Notes: generated from the sequence alone by a model not told the origin. Positions 27,883 through 37,780 are shown, counted from the stretch's first letter. The stretch is DNA of 64,000 bases from Filimonas effusa (GCF_004118675.1 NZ_SDHZ01000002.1:372001-436000); one strand, 5' to 3'. Translations and numbers: made by a program.

Positions 27883-29397
27883 TTAAAAAGCTTTCACCAG
27901 GATGCGAAGACTCCATATAATTACGAGGATACCTAAAAGAATATAAGACCATTTTTTAGGCAAACGTCCGGCAATACGCGCTGCAAGCGGTGCAGCCAGC
28001 AGGCCGCCGATGATGAGTGCAATGATCACCTGCCAATGACTTACTCCTATCAGAGAGAAGAAGGTAAGTGCGCTTGCGAGCGTTACAAAAAACTCTGTGA
28101 GGCTGATAGAACCTATTACATACTTGGGATTACGGCCACGGGAGATCAATGTAGTGGTTACAATAGGCCCCCATCCCCCACCGCCAAATGAATCGAGGAA
28201 ACCTCCTGCTACCGCCAGGATGCGGTAGTTCCTGAATTTCTTTTTGAACTTGATTTTTCTGAAGGCAGTGAACATAATACGGACACCCAGGAAAAGTGTA
28301 TACACCGCCATCACCGGTTTCAGGTAGTCGGCGTAGCTATCTCCATATTTGCTTAAGAGCCAGGCGCCGGCAACAGCACCTATCACACCGGGAACAACCA
28401 GCACCTTGAAGAGCTTTTTATTTACGTTCCCGAATTTGAAATGGCTGTATCCCGAAGCGCCGCTGGCAAACATCTCTGCAGTATGAATGCTGCTGCTGAT
28501 AGCCGACAGGTTGATACCTGCCGATAAAAGAATAGTAGCGCTGGTTACGCCGTATCCCATACCAAGCGCGCCATCCACCAGCTGGGCAAGGAAACCGGCA
28601 AGCACAATCCAATGAAAGTTTTTGTCGAGCGTTCCGTACCAGGCAACTGTATTATCGGCCAGTTCACGAAGCGGGATATAGGAGAAGATAAAATGCCCTA
28701 TCAGCATGAGGCCAAAGATGGCAGCGCTATAGGTAGCCACCTTTTTCCATTTTCTTTCACGCCTGGCGCCGGCATTTTCGATCAGCGGCCTGGTGATGGC
28801 GTTAAGCCTGTTCACCTTGTAGGTGAAGTCGCCGCTTAACTGATTACGGATCTCATGTAGGTTACGGATGGTTTCTTCAATGCTGCCGGGAATGGCTTCG
28901 TTCAGCACCTCTTTTAAACGTTTGGCTGCGGTAGGTGATTTACCATTGGTAGAGATGGCTATTTTCAGATCTCCTTTCTGCACAATAGAACCCAGGTAAA
29001 AATCGCAGAGCTCAGGCGTATCGGCTACATTCACCAGCAGTTTCCGGCCATTGGCCAGCACCCTTATATATTCGCTGGTTTCTTTGTCATTGATGGCTAT
29101 CACCACAATATCCTTATCATCCAGGTCTGCCGGCGCAAAAGCCCGTTCATGAACGGTTATTAACGGGGAGGATGCAACCAGCCGGCTTACCTCTTCAGAA
29201 ACCCTGGCGGCTACAATGGTTATTTTAACCGCCGGGGCATTGGCAAGCAATGCCGACAGTTTCTCGAGGCCTACGTTCCCGGCGCCTACCAGCAGCACAT
29301 GCATCTGTTCCAGTTTCAGAAAAACCGGAAACAGAGTATTATGAACCTGTGCGGGTTCGCCACCTATGACACTTGTTATTGCAACCTCCTGCTCCAT
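27883..29397 (-). CDS. Precorrin-2 dehydrogenase fused to TSUP transporter
   Basis: Two-domain protein of 504 residues. Residues 20-210 match the N-terminal half of siroheme synthase (Met8/CysG-like precorrin-2 dehydrogenase and sirohydrochlorin ferrochelatase): FPVFLKLEQMHVLLVGAGNVGLEK with the NAD loop G38-x-G-x-x-G43, then ISTNGKSPTAAKRLKE. Residues 215-504 are a TauE/SafE (TSUP) membrane domain with about eight helices (AQLVDGALGMGYGVTSATILL, GGFLDSFGGGGWGPIVTTTL). The first half would make siroheme for CysI, the second would move sulfite, sulfate or another anion. Its ATG directly abuts the cysI stop codon, so both are cotranscribed. Confidence 0.9.
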   Translation of the reverse strand: MEQEVAITSVIGGEPAQVHNTLFPVFLKLEQMHVLLVGAGNVGLEKLSALLANAPAVKITIVAARVSEEVSRLVASSPLITVHERAFAPADLDDKDIVVIAINDKETSEYIRVLANGRKLLVNVADTPELCDFYLGSIVQKGDLKIAISTNGKSPTAAKRLKEVLNEAIPGSIEETIRNLHEIRNQLSGDFTYKVNRLNAITRPLIENAGARRERKWKKVATYSAAIFGLMLIGHFIFSYIPLRELADNTVAWYGTLDKNFHWIVLAGFLAQLVDGALGMGYGVTSATILLSAGINLSAISSSIHTAEMFASGASGYSHFKFGNVNKKLFKVLVVPGVIGAVAGAWLLSKYGDSYADYLKPVMAVYTLFLGVRIMFTAFRKIKFKKKFRNYRILAVAGGFLDSFGGGGWGPIVTTTLISRGRNPKYVIGSISLTEFFVTLASALTFFSLIGVSHWQVIIALIIGGLLAAPLAARIAGRLPKKWSYILLGILVIIWSLRILVKAF

Positions 29398-31071
29398 CTA
29401 GCTAATTATTTTTTCACGGATTACAAAATCACCGAACGTCTCTTTCTTTTTACGTTTACGGCTATACAAACTCAGCAATGAATCCAGTTCCTTCAGGATT
29501 GTTTCTTCATCGATACCTTCCTTATACTTGGTATTAAGCCTGGTACCTTCCCTGTCGCCGCCTATATGCAAGTTATAGTGTCCGTACGAAGTTCCAACGA
29601 AACCTATTTCAGCAATATAGGAACGGCCGCAACCATTGGGACAACCGGTCATACGAACGGTGATAGCGTCGTCGCCCAGTTTATATTTTTCGAGGAGCGG
29701 CTCTATTTTACCGATCAGGGTGGGAAGATAACGCTGTCCTTCTGCCAGCGCAAGCGGGCAGGTATTCATAGCCACGCAGGCGATGGCGTTCCTGCGCATA
29801 GAAGAAGCATTCTCCGTATGCTGCCTGATGCCATACCGTTCCAGGATCTCATTAATCACTGCTTTATCTTCTTCGAGAATATCTGATAGTATCAGTTTCT
29901 GGTTGGCGGTGAAACGGAAGTTTGCTTTCCTGGTTTTGGACACCTCCAGCAGCGCTGTTTTCAGTGGCAGAGTTTCGGTATCCATCACGCGGCCATTTTC
30001 AGCAAATACGGTGTAATACCATTTGCCTTCGTGGTTCTGCTGCCAGCCGAAATAATCCACACGTTCCGTAAATACATAAGGGCGGGGCGCTTCCAGTTCA
30101 AAGCCACAGCGTTTTTCCAGTTCTGCTTTGAATGCTTCTACGCCCATTTTATCAATGGTATATTTCAGGCGGGAGAACTTACGGTCGCTGCGGTTGCCGA
30201 AATCACGCTGGATAGTAATGATCTCGTAAGCCGCCTTCAGCACTTTTTCTTCAGTATCGCAGAAGCCCAGCATTGTGGCTAACCTGGGATAGGTATTGGC
30301 ATTACCATGTGTTGCGCCCAGGCCACCGCCGGCTGCGATATTAAAACCTTTCAGTTCATTGTTCTCGATGATGGCAATAAGTGCAAGATCATTGGCGAAA
30401 ACATCCACATCGTTATTAGGAGGTATCGCTATCGCCATTTTGAATTTACGGGGCAGATAACGATCCTGGTACAATGGATCTTCTTCTTCCTTTTTATTGG
30501 TCAGCGGCGCTTCGTCGAGCCATATTTCATAGTAGGCTCTTGTTTTGGGAAGGCCCAGCTGGCTTAGTTTATCGGCATAGGCAAACACCTGCTCGTGAAC
30601 AGGCGACTGTTTGGGATGCGAAGAACAGATCACGTTCCTGTTTACATCGCCGCAGGCGGAGATGGAATCGAGGCCGGCAGTATGGAAGTCCTGCAATGTG
30701 GGCTTTACATGATTCTTGAGGATACCGTGCAACTGGATGGTTTGCCTGGTGGTTATTTTGATCACCCCTGTGGAATGTTGTCCGGCAATGTGGTGTAGTC
30801 CTTCCCATTGTTCGGCGGTGATAAAGCCGCCGGGTAAGCGCAGGCGGACCATGTAAGAATAAAGCCATTCCAGTTTTTTGGCGCTGCGTTCTTCCCGCCT
30901 GTCGCGGTCGTCCTGCTGGTACATGCCATGGAATTTCACGAGGGCCTGATCGTCTTCGTATAAAGCGCCGGTGAGCTGCTCCTGCAGGCTTTCCTTTAAG
31001 GTACCCCTGAGGCCGTCACTGGCCAGTTTTATTTTTTCTACAGGAGATAAATTCTGTTGTTCCTGACTCAT
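29398..31071 (-). CDS. cysI: Sulfite reductase hemoprotein subunit
   Basis: Assimilatory sulfite reductase, siroheme and iron-sulfur subunit, 557 residues; it reduces sulfite to sulfide with electrons from the CysJ flavoprotein. The four cluster cysteines can be read as C-x5-C (IACVAMNTCPLALAEG) and C-x3-C (MTGCPNGCGRSYIAEIG), the normal siroheme-4Fe-4S pattern. Two ferredoxin-like half domains flank them (GGFITAEQWEGLHHIA, ITTRQTIQLHGI). It lies between cysJ (24-base gap) and the siroheme-TSUP gene (no gap), a fully logical order. Confidence 0.95.
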   Translation of the reverse strand: MSQEQQNLSPVEKIKLASDGLRGTLKESLQEQLTGALYEDDQALVKFHGMYQQDDRDRREERSAKKLEWLYSYMVRLRLPGGFITAEQWEGLHHIAGQHSTGVIKITTRQTIQLHGILKNHVKPTLQDFHTAGLDSISACGDVNRNVICSSHPKQSPVHEQVFAYADKLSQLGLPKTRAYYEIWLDEAPLTNKKEEEDPLYQDRYLPRKFKMAIAIPPNNDVDVFANDLALIAIIENNELKGFNIAAGGGLGATHGNANTYPRLATMLGFCDTEEKVLKAAYEIITIQRDFGNRSDRKFSRLKYTIDKMGVEAFKAELEKRCGFELEAPRPYVFTERVDYFGWQQNHEGKWYYTVFAENGRVMDTETLPLKTALLEVSKTRKANFRFTANQKLILSDILEEDKAVINEILERYGIRQHTENASSMRRNAIACVAMNTCPLALAEGQRYLPTLIGKIEPLLEKYKLGDDAITVRMTGCPNGCGRSYIAEIGFVGTSYGHYNLHIGGDREGTRLNTKYKEGIDEETILKELDSLLSLYSRKRKKKETFGDFVIREKIIS

Positions 31072-31095
31072 AATCTTTAGTTGATGGTGGATGTT

Positions 31096-32808
31096 TTAGT
31101 ATACATCTTTCAGATACCTTCCTTCGTTCTGTAATTGTTCGAGATATTCTTTTGCTTCTTCGGCCGATTTGTTGCCATGTGCGGTGATGATGCTAAGCAG
31201 GGCCTGCTCCACATCTACGCTCATAGGCGCTTTGGCGCCGCACACATACAGGTAGGCGCCGCTGTTCAGCCATTCCCAAAGTTCTTCAGACTCCTGGTAC
31301 ATGCGATGCTGTACATAGATCTTCTGCATCTGGTCGCGGGAGAACGCCAGGCTCACTTTGCTTAACACGCCTGTTTCCACAAAATTCTGGATCTCGGTCT
31401 GGTAAAGGAAGTCGGAAACAAAATGCTGTTCACCGAAGAAAAGCCAGTTACGTCCTGATGCGCCGGCGGCATCACGTTCGGCTATAAAAGAGCGGAAAGG
31501 CGCGATACCGGTTCCGGGGCCAATCATGATCACGTCTTTGTCTTCAGCAGGCAGGCGGAACAGGTTGTTGGGATGTATATAAAAATCGAGTGTGCTGTTT
31601 ATTTCCAGTTGTGCAAGGAAATCGGAGCAAAGGCCGTATTTCTTTTCATCATTTACGGGAAAGCAAGTGCGCGATACGGTAAGATGAATTTCGCCGCTAT
31701 GCGCCGAGGGTGCAGAAGCAATAGAGTACAGTCTTGGCACTGTTGGTTCCAGTATACCCACTACTTCTTCGAACTGGGTTGCATCTTTTACCGGGTAGAT
31801 CTTCAGCAGATCCACAAGGTCGATGCGTGTAGCAGGGATCTCCTGGTTAACGATGGCGGCGTATTTCGCCACCACCCTTTCGGGCAGGTGAACAATGTTC
31901 AGTTTCTTTTGCAACAGTTCGCCCAGCTGGTAAGTGGTGTCTTTATACTGTACTTCATGAGCGGCCTGTAAGCCAGCCAGAGACAGGATAGTATCCACCC
32001 ATTGCTTTTTATTGTGCGGAATCACACCTAATGCATCACCGGGCTGGTATTCCACGGTATCATCTGTTGCGATCTCTATATGATAAGTTTCTTTGGCGGA
32101 GCCGCGGTCGTTCAGGTTAACATTGGCCAGGATGGTTCCGGCATGTATTTTCTTATGACCTGTTTTTTTAGGCGCTGCTGCGGGGGCCGCTGCAGCTGCG
32201 CTGCCGGCGTTGGCTAAAACCTGCAATACCTGGTCGAACCACTGCTGTGCATCCTGTTCGTAGTCGGTATCACATTTCTGTAAGTCCAGCAGCCTGTTGC
32301 CGCCCAGTTTTTCGAGCTGTGTATCTACGTCTTCTGCGGCTTTACAAAACAGCGGGTAAGACGTATCGCCAAGGCCGAGGATACCAAACTTCAGTTGTTT
32401 GAGTTCGGGTGCCTGTTCAAACAAGTGGTCGTAAAATTTCTTAGCGGTAGCAGGCGGTTCGCCATCACCTTGTGTGCTGAGTACCGTAAAGAGATATTCT
32501 TCTTTTGCAAGATCGGTCAAGCGATATTGATCGAGGCCGGAGAGTTTTACGGCAATACCTTTCTTCTTGGCCACAGCGGCAAACTGGGTAGCCAGCTTTT
32601 TGGAGTTGCCGGTTTCCGTTCCGTAGGTAAGTGTGATCTTTTTTACCTGTGTTGCAGCTGGCGGCGCATCCAGTTCCTTTACAGGAACAGCTACCTGGCC
32701 TGCGCTTTGCGTGATACCAGCCAGGAAACCATTCATCCAGATCAATTCTTCCCTGGAAGCATTGCTGATCAACTCCCTGAACAATTTTAAATTAGGCTCT
32801 GCTAACAT
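31096..32808 (-). CDS. cysJ: Sulfite reductase flavoprotein subunit
   Basis: NADPH-dependent diflavin reductase that feeds electrons to CysI, 570 residues. Domains in order: a short leader, flavodoxin domain from about residue 58 (LTYGTETGNSKKLA, STQGDGEPPATAKKFYDHL), an alanine-rich linker near 205, an FAD-binding domain (PRLYSIASAPSAHSGEIHLTV), and a C-terminal NADPH domain (MIGPGTGIAPFRSFI, YLYVCGAKAPMSVDVEQAL). Its start overlaps the cobA stop by 17 bases, indicating coupled translation in the minus-strand sulfur operon. Confidence 0.95.
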   Translation of the reverse strand: MLAEPNLKLFRELISNASREELIWMNGFLAGITQSAGQVAVPVKELDAPPAATQVKKITLTYGTETGNSKKLATQFAAVAKKKGIAVKLSGLDQYRLTDLAKEEYLFTVLSTQGDGEPPATAKKFYDHLFEQAPELKQLKFGILGLGDTSYPLFCKAAEDVDTQLEKLGGNRLLDLQKCDTDYEQDAQQWFDQVLQVLANAGSAAAAAPAAAPKKTGHKKIHAGTILANVNLNDRGSAKETYHIEIATDDTVEYQPGDALGVIPHNKKQWVDTILSLAGLQAAHEVQYKDTTYQLGELLQKKLNIVHLPERVVAKYAAIVNQEIPATRIDLVDLLKIYPVKDATQFEEVVGILEPTVPRLYSIASAPSAHSGEIHLTVSRTCFPVNDEKKYGLCSDFLAQLEINSTLDFYIHPNNLFRLPAEDKDVIMIGPGTGIAPFRSFIAERDAAGASGRNWLFFGEQHFVSDFLYQTEIQNFVETGVLSKVSLAFSRDQMQKIYVQHRMYQESEELWEWLNSGAYLYVCGAKAPMSVDVEQALLSIITAHGNKSAEEAKEYLEQLQNEGRYLKDVY

Positions 32809-33634
32809 GGGCGGTAGGATTATACTTGTGATGAATAGGTGCTACGGGTTTGAAGTAAACATCTTTACTATTGCTGTTGGGCAACCATGCAAACTGCGCA
32901 TGTAACGATACTACCCGGCCAATGACAACCAGTGAGGGAGAAACGAACGCGCTTCCTTTCAGTTTATCGGCATATTCATAAATGCCGCAGGTATGCACGT
33001 TTTGCAACGGCGTAGTGGCCTGTTCAATTACAGCCAACTGTACCTCGGGGGACACGCCATTACGGATAAGATTATTCACTACGTTTTCCAGTGTTTCGGA
33101 AGACATATAGAATACGAGGGTATCGGAGGTAGTTGCCAGGTCTTTCCAATAAGCATCCGAAACCACATCAGATTTATAAGCAGTTAAAAAACGTACGGCG
33201 GTAGCATATCCCCTGGCGGTAAGCGGCATACCTGCAAAGGCAGCTGCGCCAAGGGCGGCTGTGACACCGGGAATGATCTCATAAGGAATGCTATGCTCCT
33301 TCAACACTTCAAGTTCGTCGAGGATATTGGAGAAGATGGAGACGTCGCCGCCTTTCAGTCGTACAACCAGTTTACCTTCCAGCGCATAACGTACCATCAG
33401 GTCATTGATAGCTTCCTGTGGCGTAGAGGCGCCCCTGCGGCATTGTTTTCCAACATATACCACGGTTGCTTCCGGATTCATATACAGGCCGAGGATCTCA
33501 TTACTCACCAGGCGGTCGGTAAGCACTACCTCTGCCTGTTGCAAAAACCGGATAGCTTTTGCTGTGATCAATTCAGGATCACCGGGCCCGGCCGCTGCCA
33601 GTATAACTTTTCCTTGTTTGCGAAGTGTTGACAT
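32792..33634 (-). CDS. cobA: Uroporphyrinogen-III C-methyltransferase
   Basis: S-adenosylmethionine-dependent methyltransferase (SUMT) that turns uroporphyrinogen III into precorrin-2, the first step of siroheme and B12 synthesis; 280 residues. Family blocks are AAGPGDPELITAKAIRFLQQAEVVLTDRLVS, VYVGKQCRRGASTPQEAIN, VVRLKGGDVSIFSN and the GIPVTAA-like EIIPGVTAALGAAAFAGMPLTARG. With the dehydrogenase half of the TSUP fusion it completes siroheme synthesis. It overlaps cysJ by 17 bases; an 81-base gap with a hairpin separates it from cysK. Confidence 0.93.
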   Translation of the reverse strand: MSTLRKQGKVILAAAGPGDPELITAKAIRFLQQAEVVLTDRLVSNEILGLYMNPEATVVYVGKQCRRGASTPQEAINDLMVRYALEGKLVVRLKGGDVSIFSNILDELEVLKEHSIPYEIIPGVTAALGAAAFAGMPLTARGYATAVRFLTAYKSDVVSDAYWKDLATTSDTLVFYMSSETLENVVNNLIRNGVSPEVQLAVIEQATTPLQNVHTCGIYEYADKLKGSAFVSPSLVVIGRVVSLHAQFAWLPNSNSKDVYFKPVAPIHHKYNPTAHVSRA

Positions 33635-33671
33635 TACCCGATAAATTTAATAGAATAAATAAGCAGTTAGT

Positions 33672-33701
33672 TTATCCCGGTCCCCAGTGAGACCGGGATA
33701 A
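33672..33701. terminator. Hairpin in the cysK-cobA gap
   Basis: Perfect 11-base inverted repeat (TTATCCCGGTC at 33672-33682 with 33691-33701) and an 8-base loop. On the minus strand no T-run follows, so it may be a leaky terminator, a processing site or a stabiliser rather than a full stop within the sulfur operon. Confidence 0.5.
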
Positions 33702-33715
33702 TAGTTTAGTATATT

Positions 33716-34627
33716 TTAATAAAGTCCTTCTACAGATAAATACCTTTCACCCGTATCGTAGTTAAAGGTGAGTACGGTGGCTCCTTCAGGTATTTCGGCA
33801 AGCTTCTGTGCTACGGCTGCCAGTGAAGCGCCTGTAGAGATACCAACGAAAATACCTTCTTCTTTCGCCAGGCGCTGTGCGTAAGCAAAAGCATCGTCTT
33901 TAGTCACTTTGATAACACCTTCCAGGATGCCTGTATTGAGGATGGAAGGAACGAAGCCTGCGCCAATACCTTGCAAAGGGTGCGGTCCGGGAGCGCCGCC
34001 GCTTAATACGGGAGACAGTTCCGGTTCAACCGCAAAAACCTTGAGGCCAGGAAATTTTTCTTTCAGCACTTCGGCCACGCCGGTGATATGACCGCCTGTG
34101 CCTACACCTGTGATAAGATAGTCGACACCATCGGGGAAGTCGGCAAGAATTTCCTGTGCTGTTGTTTTGCGGTGGATCTCAGTATTGGCTGCGTTATCGA
34201 ACTGTTGTGGCACCCATGCGCCGGGAGTGGTTTCTTTCAGTTCCAGGGCTTTTTCGATAGCGCCTTTCATACCTTTTTCGCGTGGCGTTAAAACAAATTC
34301 TGCACCGTAGGCTGCCATGATCTTGCGGCGTTCAACGCTCATAGATTCAGGCATTACCAGTATAAGGCGATAACCTTTTACTGCGGCCACGAGTGCCAGG
34401 CCGATACCGGTGTTACCGGAAGTAGGTTCAATGATAACACTGTTTTTAGAAAGCAAACCTTTTTTCTCTGCATCTTCTATCATTGCCAGAGCGATCCTAT
34501 CCTTGATGCTGTTGCCGGGATTGGTACGTTCGAGCTTAATCCAAACATTTGCCTTGTCGCCATACACGTTGTTGATCTTTACATGCGGCGTATTTCCTAT
34601 TGTTTCCAGGATATTTTGTGCTTTCAT
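33716..34627 (-). CDS. cysK: Cysteine synthase A
   Basis: O-acetylserine sulfhydrylase, PLP enzyme of 303 residues that joins sulfide to O-acetylserine to form cysteine. The PLP lysine is Lys42 ([12 protein letters not shown]), the substrate loop is [15 protein letters not shown], the cofactor phosphate loop is [15 protein letters not shown], and the C-terminal serine region is [13 protein letters not shown]. It starts 11 bases after the cysE stop, so CysE and CysK are made together, as needed for the cysteine synthase complex. Confidence 0.95.
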   Translation of the reverse strand: MKAQNILETIGNTPHVKINNVYGDKANVWIKLERTNPGNSIKDRIALAMIEDAEKKGLLSKNSVIIEPTSGNTGIGLALVAAVKGYRLILVMPESMSVERRKIMAAYGAEFVLTPREKGMKGAIEKALELKETTPGAWVPQQFDNAANTEIHRKTTAQEILADFPDGVDYLITGVGTGGHITGVAEVLKEKFPGLKVFAVEPELSPVLSGGAPGPHPLQGIGAGFVPSILNTGILEGVIKVTKDDAFAYAQRLAKEEGIFVGISTGASLAAVAQKLAEIPEGATVLTFNYDTGERYLSVEGLY

Positions 34628-34638
34628 TTTTTATTGAT

Positions 34639-35475
34639 TTATATGACAAAATTTAAAGGTTCAGGAAAGGGGTTGTTGTCTTTTACTTTGATCTCGCTTT
34701 TGTGATATACCACAGAAGAAGAGGGAATACTATAGGTAAGGAAAACGTTACCACCGATAATGCTATCGCGGCCTATTACTGTTTCGCCTCCCAGGATAGT
34801 AGAGCCTGAGTAAATGATCACATTATCTTCCACTGTAGGATGCCTTTTGGCATTCGCATGCCCTTTAGTCACATTCAGTGCGCCGAGTGTTACGCCCTGA
34901 TAGATCTTCACATTATTACCTATCACAGTGGTTTCGCCTATTACTACGCCGGTACCATGGTCAATAGAAAAAGCATGGCCGATGCGTGCGCCGGGGTGGA
35001 TATCAATCCCGGTTTGGCTGTGTGCATGTTCTGTTAGCAGGCGTGGCAACACGGGCACCTTCAGCACGTGCAGCTGGTGTGCAAACCTGTAAACAGCGGT
35101 AGCGAAAAAGCCGGGGTAAGCTATCAGCACTTCTTCGATGGATTTGGCGGCCGGATCGGAATCAAGGATCGCCTGTGCATCTTTCTGCAATACATCATAG
35201 ATAGCAGGCAGTTCAGCAAAGAAGTCCTCGGTTATCTTTTGGATGATCTTGGCTTCATGGATCACCTCCTGCAGGAAAGTTTGCAGGTGGCTTTGCAACA
35301 AACGGAATTCATTTTCAATTTCGAGACTGCCATGGAGCCGCTTTTTGCGGGTACCAAAGAGGAACTGGAACAACCTGTCGGCGAACTCAGCAGCCAGTTG
35401 TTTACTGGGAAAACCTGTAAAATTGGGCTGGCTCCGCTGCAACAAATCGTCTATTAATTGCTGATAACTACTCAT
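34639..35475 (-). CDS. cysE: Serine O-acetyltransferase
   Basis: Makes O-acetylserine, the carbon acceptor for cysteine synthesis; 278 residues, the longer EpsC/plant-like type with an extended helical N-terminal domain. The catalytic left-handed beta-helix carries hexapeptide repeats (GIDIHPGARIGHAFSIDHGTG, VVIGETTVIGNNVKIYQGVTLGAL), including the active-site histidines of IDHGTG. The C-terminal tail ends NPFPEPLNFVI; an Ile end is what binds CysK in known complexes. It is 19 bases downstream of cysN and 11 bases upstream of cysK. Confidence 0.93.
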   Translation of the reverse strand: MSSYQQLIDDLLQRSQPNFTGFPSKQLAAEFADRLFQFLFGTRKKRLHGSLEIENEFRLLQSHLQTFLQEVIHEAKIIQKITEDFFAELPAIYDVLQKDAQAILDSDPAAKSIEEVLIAYPGFFATAVYRFAHQLHVLKVPVLPRLLTEHAHSQTGIDIHPGARIGHAFSIDHGTGVVIGETTVIGNNVKIYQGVTLGALNVTKGHANAKRHPTVEDNVIIYSGSTILGGETVIGRDSIIGGNVFLTYSIPSSSVVYHKSEIKVKDNNPFPEPLNFVI

Positions 35476-35494
35476 GTATGATTTCTATTTAGTA

Positions 35495-36736
35495 TTACTG
35501 GATCATGCAGGCCCCAACGGTCACATGACTTGTTTCGTCGATAAGTATGGCGCCACCGTTCACTCTCAGTTTTTCGTAAGCATCAAAGGCTACAGGTTTT
35601 GCAGTTTTGATGACCACTTTCACGATATCGTTCAGCACGGCCTGTTCGGGCGCCTGGTGTTGTTCAAGTGTGTTTACGTCGACCTTATAAGAAATTTCCT
35701 TTACAACACTTTTCACCAAAGTACTGTTCAGTTGCAGCAGGTACTTTCTGCCGGCAACCAATGGTTTGGAGTCCATCCAGCAGAGCAATACTTCCAGGTC
35801 TTGACCTACGGAAGGTAGGTCATCGCTTTTTACAATCACGTCTCCCCTGCTAACATCCACGTCATCGGCCAGGTGCAGGATAATGCTTTGCGGAGCAAAA
35901 GCTTCTTCTACCTGTTTGCCGCCGGTTTCGATAGCGCTGATGGTTGTAGAGGTTCCTGAGGGCAGAATGGTTACGGTATCACCTTTCTTATAAACACCGC
36001 TTACCAGTTTGCCGGCGTATCCGCGATAGTCGTGCAGCTCTTCTGTCTGCGGACGGATCACATACTGCACGGGGAAACGGGCATGGGTAAGGTTAATGTC
36101 TTTTTGCACCTGTACGTTTTCCAGTACCTTCAGTAATGAAGGCCCTTCGTACCAGCTGATGGCCGTAGATTTTTCTACGATATTATCTCCATTGAGGGCG
36201 CTGATAGGAATATAGGTGACCTGTTCCAGGCCAAGTGATTTTGCCATGGCGGCATAATCGATCACGATATTGTTAAACACATCCTGGGAGTGTTCTACGA
36301 GGTCCATTTTATTTATGGCCACCACTACATGGGGTAATTTCAGCAGTGACGCTATGATGGAGTGACGGCGTGTTTGTTCAACCACACCGGAGCGGGCATC
36401 GATCAAAATGATGATGAGATCCGAGTTAGAAGCACCGGTAACCATGTTACGGGTGTATTGGATATGACCCGGTGCATCGGCAATGATGAACTTGCGCTTA
36501 GGTGTAGAGAAATACTTATAGGCCACATCAATGGTGATACCCTGCTCGCGTTCTGCACGCAAACCGTCGGTTAGTAAAGCCAGGTCGATCTCACCTTCTT
36601 CCTTATTCTTACTCTGGCGTTCTATAGCCTCCAGCTGGTCGATCATAATACTTTTGCTATCGTATAACAAACGACCGATGAGGGTGCTTTTGCCATCATC
36701 TACGCTGCCTGCTGTTATGAAACGAAGTAAATCCAT
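35495..36736 (-). CDS. cysN: Sulfate adenylyltransferase subunit 1 (GTPase)
   Basis: Elongation-factor-like GTPase that drives ATP sulfurylase with CysD; 413 residues. G1 is AGSVDDGKSTLIGRLL at the N-terminus, G3 is DAPGHIQYTRNM, G4 is NKMDL, followed by two EF-Tu-like beta-barrel domains. It lacks the fused C-terminal APS kinase (CysC) found in the NodQ form. It follows cysD by 43 bases. The enzyme activates sulfate to adenosine 5'-phosphosulfate. Confidence 0.95.
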   Translation of the reverse strand: MDLLRFITAGSVDDGKSTLIGRLLYDSKSIMIDQLEAIERQSKNKEEGEIDLALLTDGLRAEREQGITIDVAYKYFSTPKRKFIIADAPGHIQYTRNMVTGASNSDLIIILIDARSGVVEQTRRHSIIASLLKLPHVVVAINKMDLVEHSQDVFNNIVIDYAAMAKSLGLEQVTYIPISALNGDNIVEKSTAISWYEGPSLLKVLENVQVQKDINLTHARFPVQYVIRPQTEELHDYRGYAGKLVSGVYKKGDTVTILPSGTSTTISAIETGGKQVEEAFAPQSIILHLADDVDVSRGDVIVKSDDLPSVGQDLEVLLCWMDSKPLVAGRKYLLQLNSTLVKSVVKEISYKVDVNTLEQHQAPEQAVLNDIVKVVIKTAKPVAFDAYEKLRVNGGAILIDETSHVTVGACMIQ

Positions 36737-36779
36737 CTTTGTATGTTAAGTGTTGAGTGCTATTGTTAATTGCTTTCCA

Positions 36780-37691
36780 TTAGAAGTAGCCGTTCTTTTT
36801 CCTGTCTTCCATAGCGGCTTCAGAAACTTTATCATCGATCCGGGTTTCACCGCGTTCGCTTGTTTTTGTAGCGATGATCTCCCTGATGATATCGTCGATA
36901 GAAGAAGCGCTGGATTCAACAGCAGCGGTACAGGTCATATCACCTACTGTTCTGTAGCGAACGGTTTTGGTAGATACTTTATCGCCGGGTTCCAGCTGGA
37001 TAAATTCGGAGGTAGCTACCAACTGTCCTTCATGTTCCAGCACTTCCCGTTCATGGGCGAAGTAGATAGAAGGCAATGCTATTTTTTCGCGGCGGATATA
37101 ATTCCAGATATCCAGTTCCGTCCAGTTACTGATAGGGAATACGCGTACGTTCTCGCCTTTGTTTATTCTTCCGTTATAAGTATTCCAGAGTTCGGGGCGT
37201 TGTAGTTTGGGGTCCCACTGACCAAACTCGTCGCGAACGGAGAAGATCCTTTCTTTTGCTCTTGCTTTTTCTTCATCTCTTCTGGCGCCGCCGATGCAGG
37301 CGTCGAAGCCAAACTCTTCGATGGTATCGAGTAAGGTGAAGGTCTGTAGTGCGTTACGGCTGGCGAATTTGCCTTTAGGCTCGGTAAGGCCTTTGGCTTT
37401 GATGGTATCACCTACCTGGCGCACCACCAGTTTTTCGTCAATAGAAGCAGCCAGTTCATCGCGGAAGCGAAGTGCTTCGGGGAAGTTGTGGCCTGTATCG
37501 ATATGAACCAGGGGAAAAGGGAATTTCCCTGGCCGGAATGCTTTAAGAGCCAAATGAACCAGCGTAATAGAATCTTTTCCACCGCTGAATAACAAAGCTG
37601 GTTTTTCGAACTGACCAGCGACTTCACGCATGATATGAATCGCTTCGGACTCCAGGTGATCTAAATAGTCTAATTCATACATAATGCTCAT
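36780..37691 (-). CDS. cysD: Sulfate adenylyltransferase subunit 2
   Basis: Catalytic ATP sulfurylase subunit of the PP-loop family, 303 residues. The PP-loop is LLFSGGKDSITLVHLALKAF near residue 34, followed by LVHIDTGHNFPEALRFRDEL. Additional blocks such as CIGGARRDEEKARAKERIFS and FPISNWTELDIWNYI are those of CysD rather than CysH. The C-terminus DRKKNGYF is the usual CysD end. It works as a heterodimer with CysN, 43 bases downstream, and follows cysH with a gap of 89 bases. Confidence 0.95.
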   Translation of the reverse strand: MSIMYELDYLDHLESEAIHIMREVAGQFEKPALLFSGGKDSITLVHLALKAFRPGKFPFPLVHIDTGHNFPEALRFRDELAASIDEKLVVRQVGDTIKAKGLTEPKGKFASRNALQTFTLLDTIEEFGFDACIGGARRDEEKARAKERIFSVRDEFGQWDPKLQRPELWNTYNGRINKGENVRVFPISNWTELDIWNYIRREKIALPSIYFAHEREVLEHEGQLVATSEFIQLEPGDKVSTKTVRYRTVGDMTCTAAVESSASSIDDIIREIIATKTSERGETRIDDKVSEAAMEDRKKNGYF

Positions 37692-37780
37692 TCATTTTTT
37701 GTGTTCAAGCTATAAATCATTTATACATCAGTATTTCCGGTACGGATGTGTTGCAACCTAATCCTATGATGCGGTATTCA

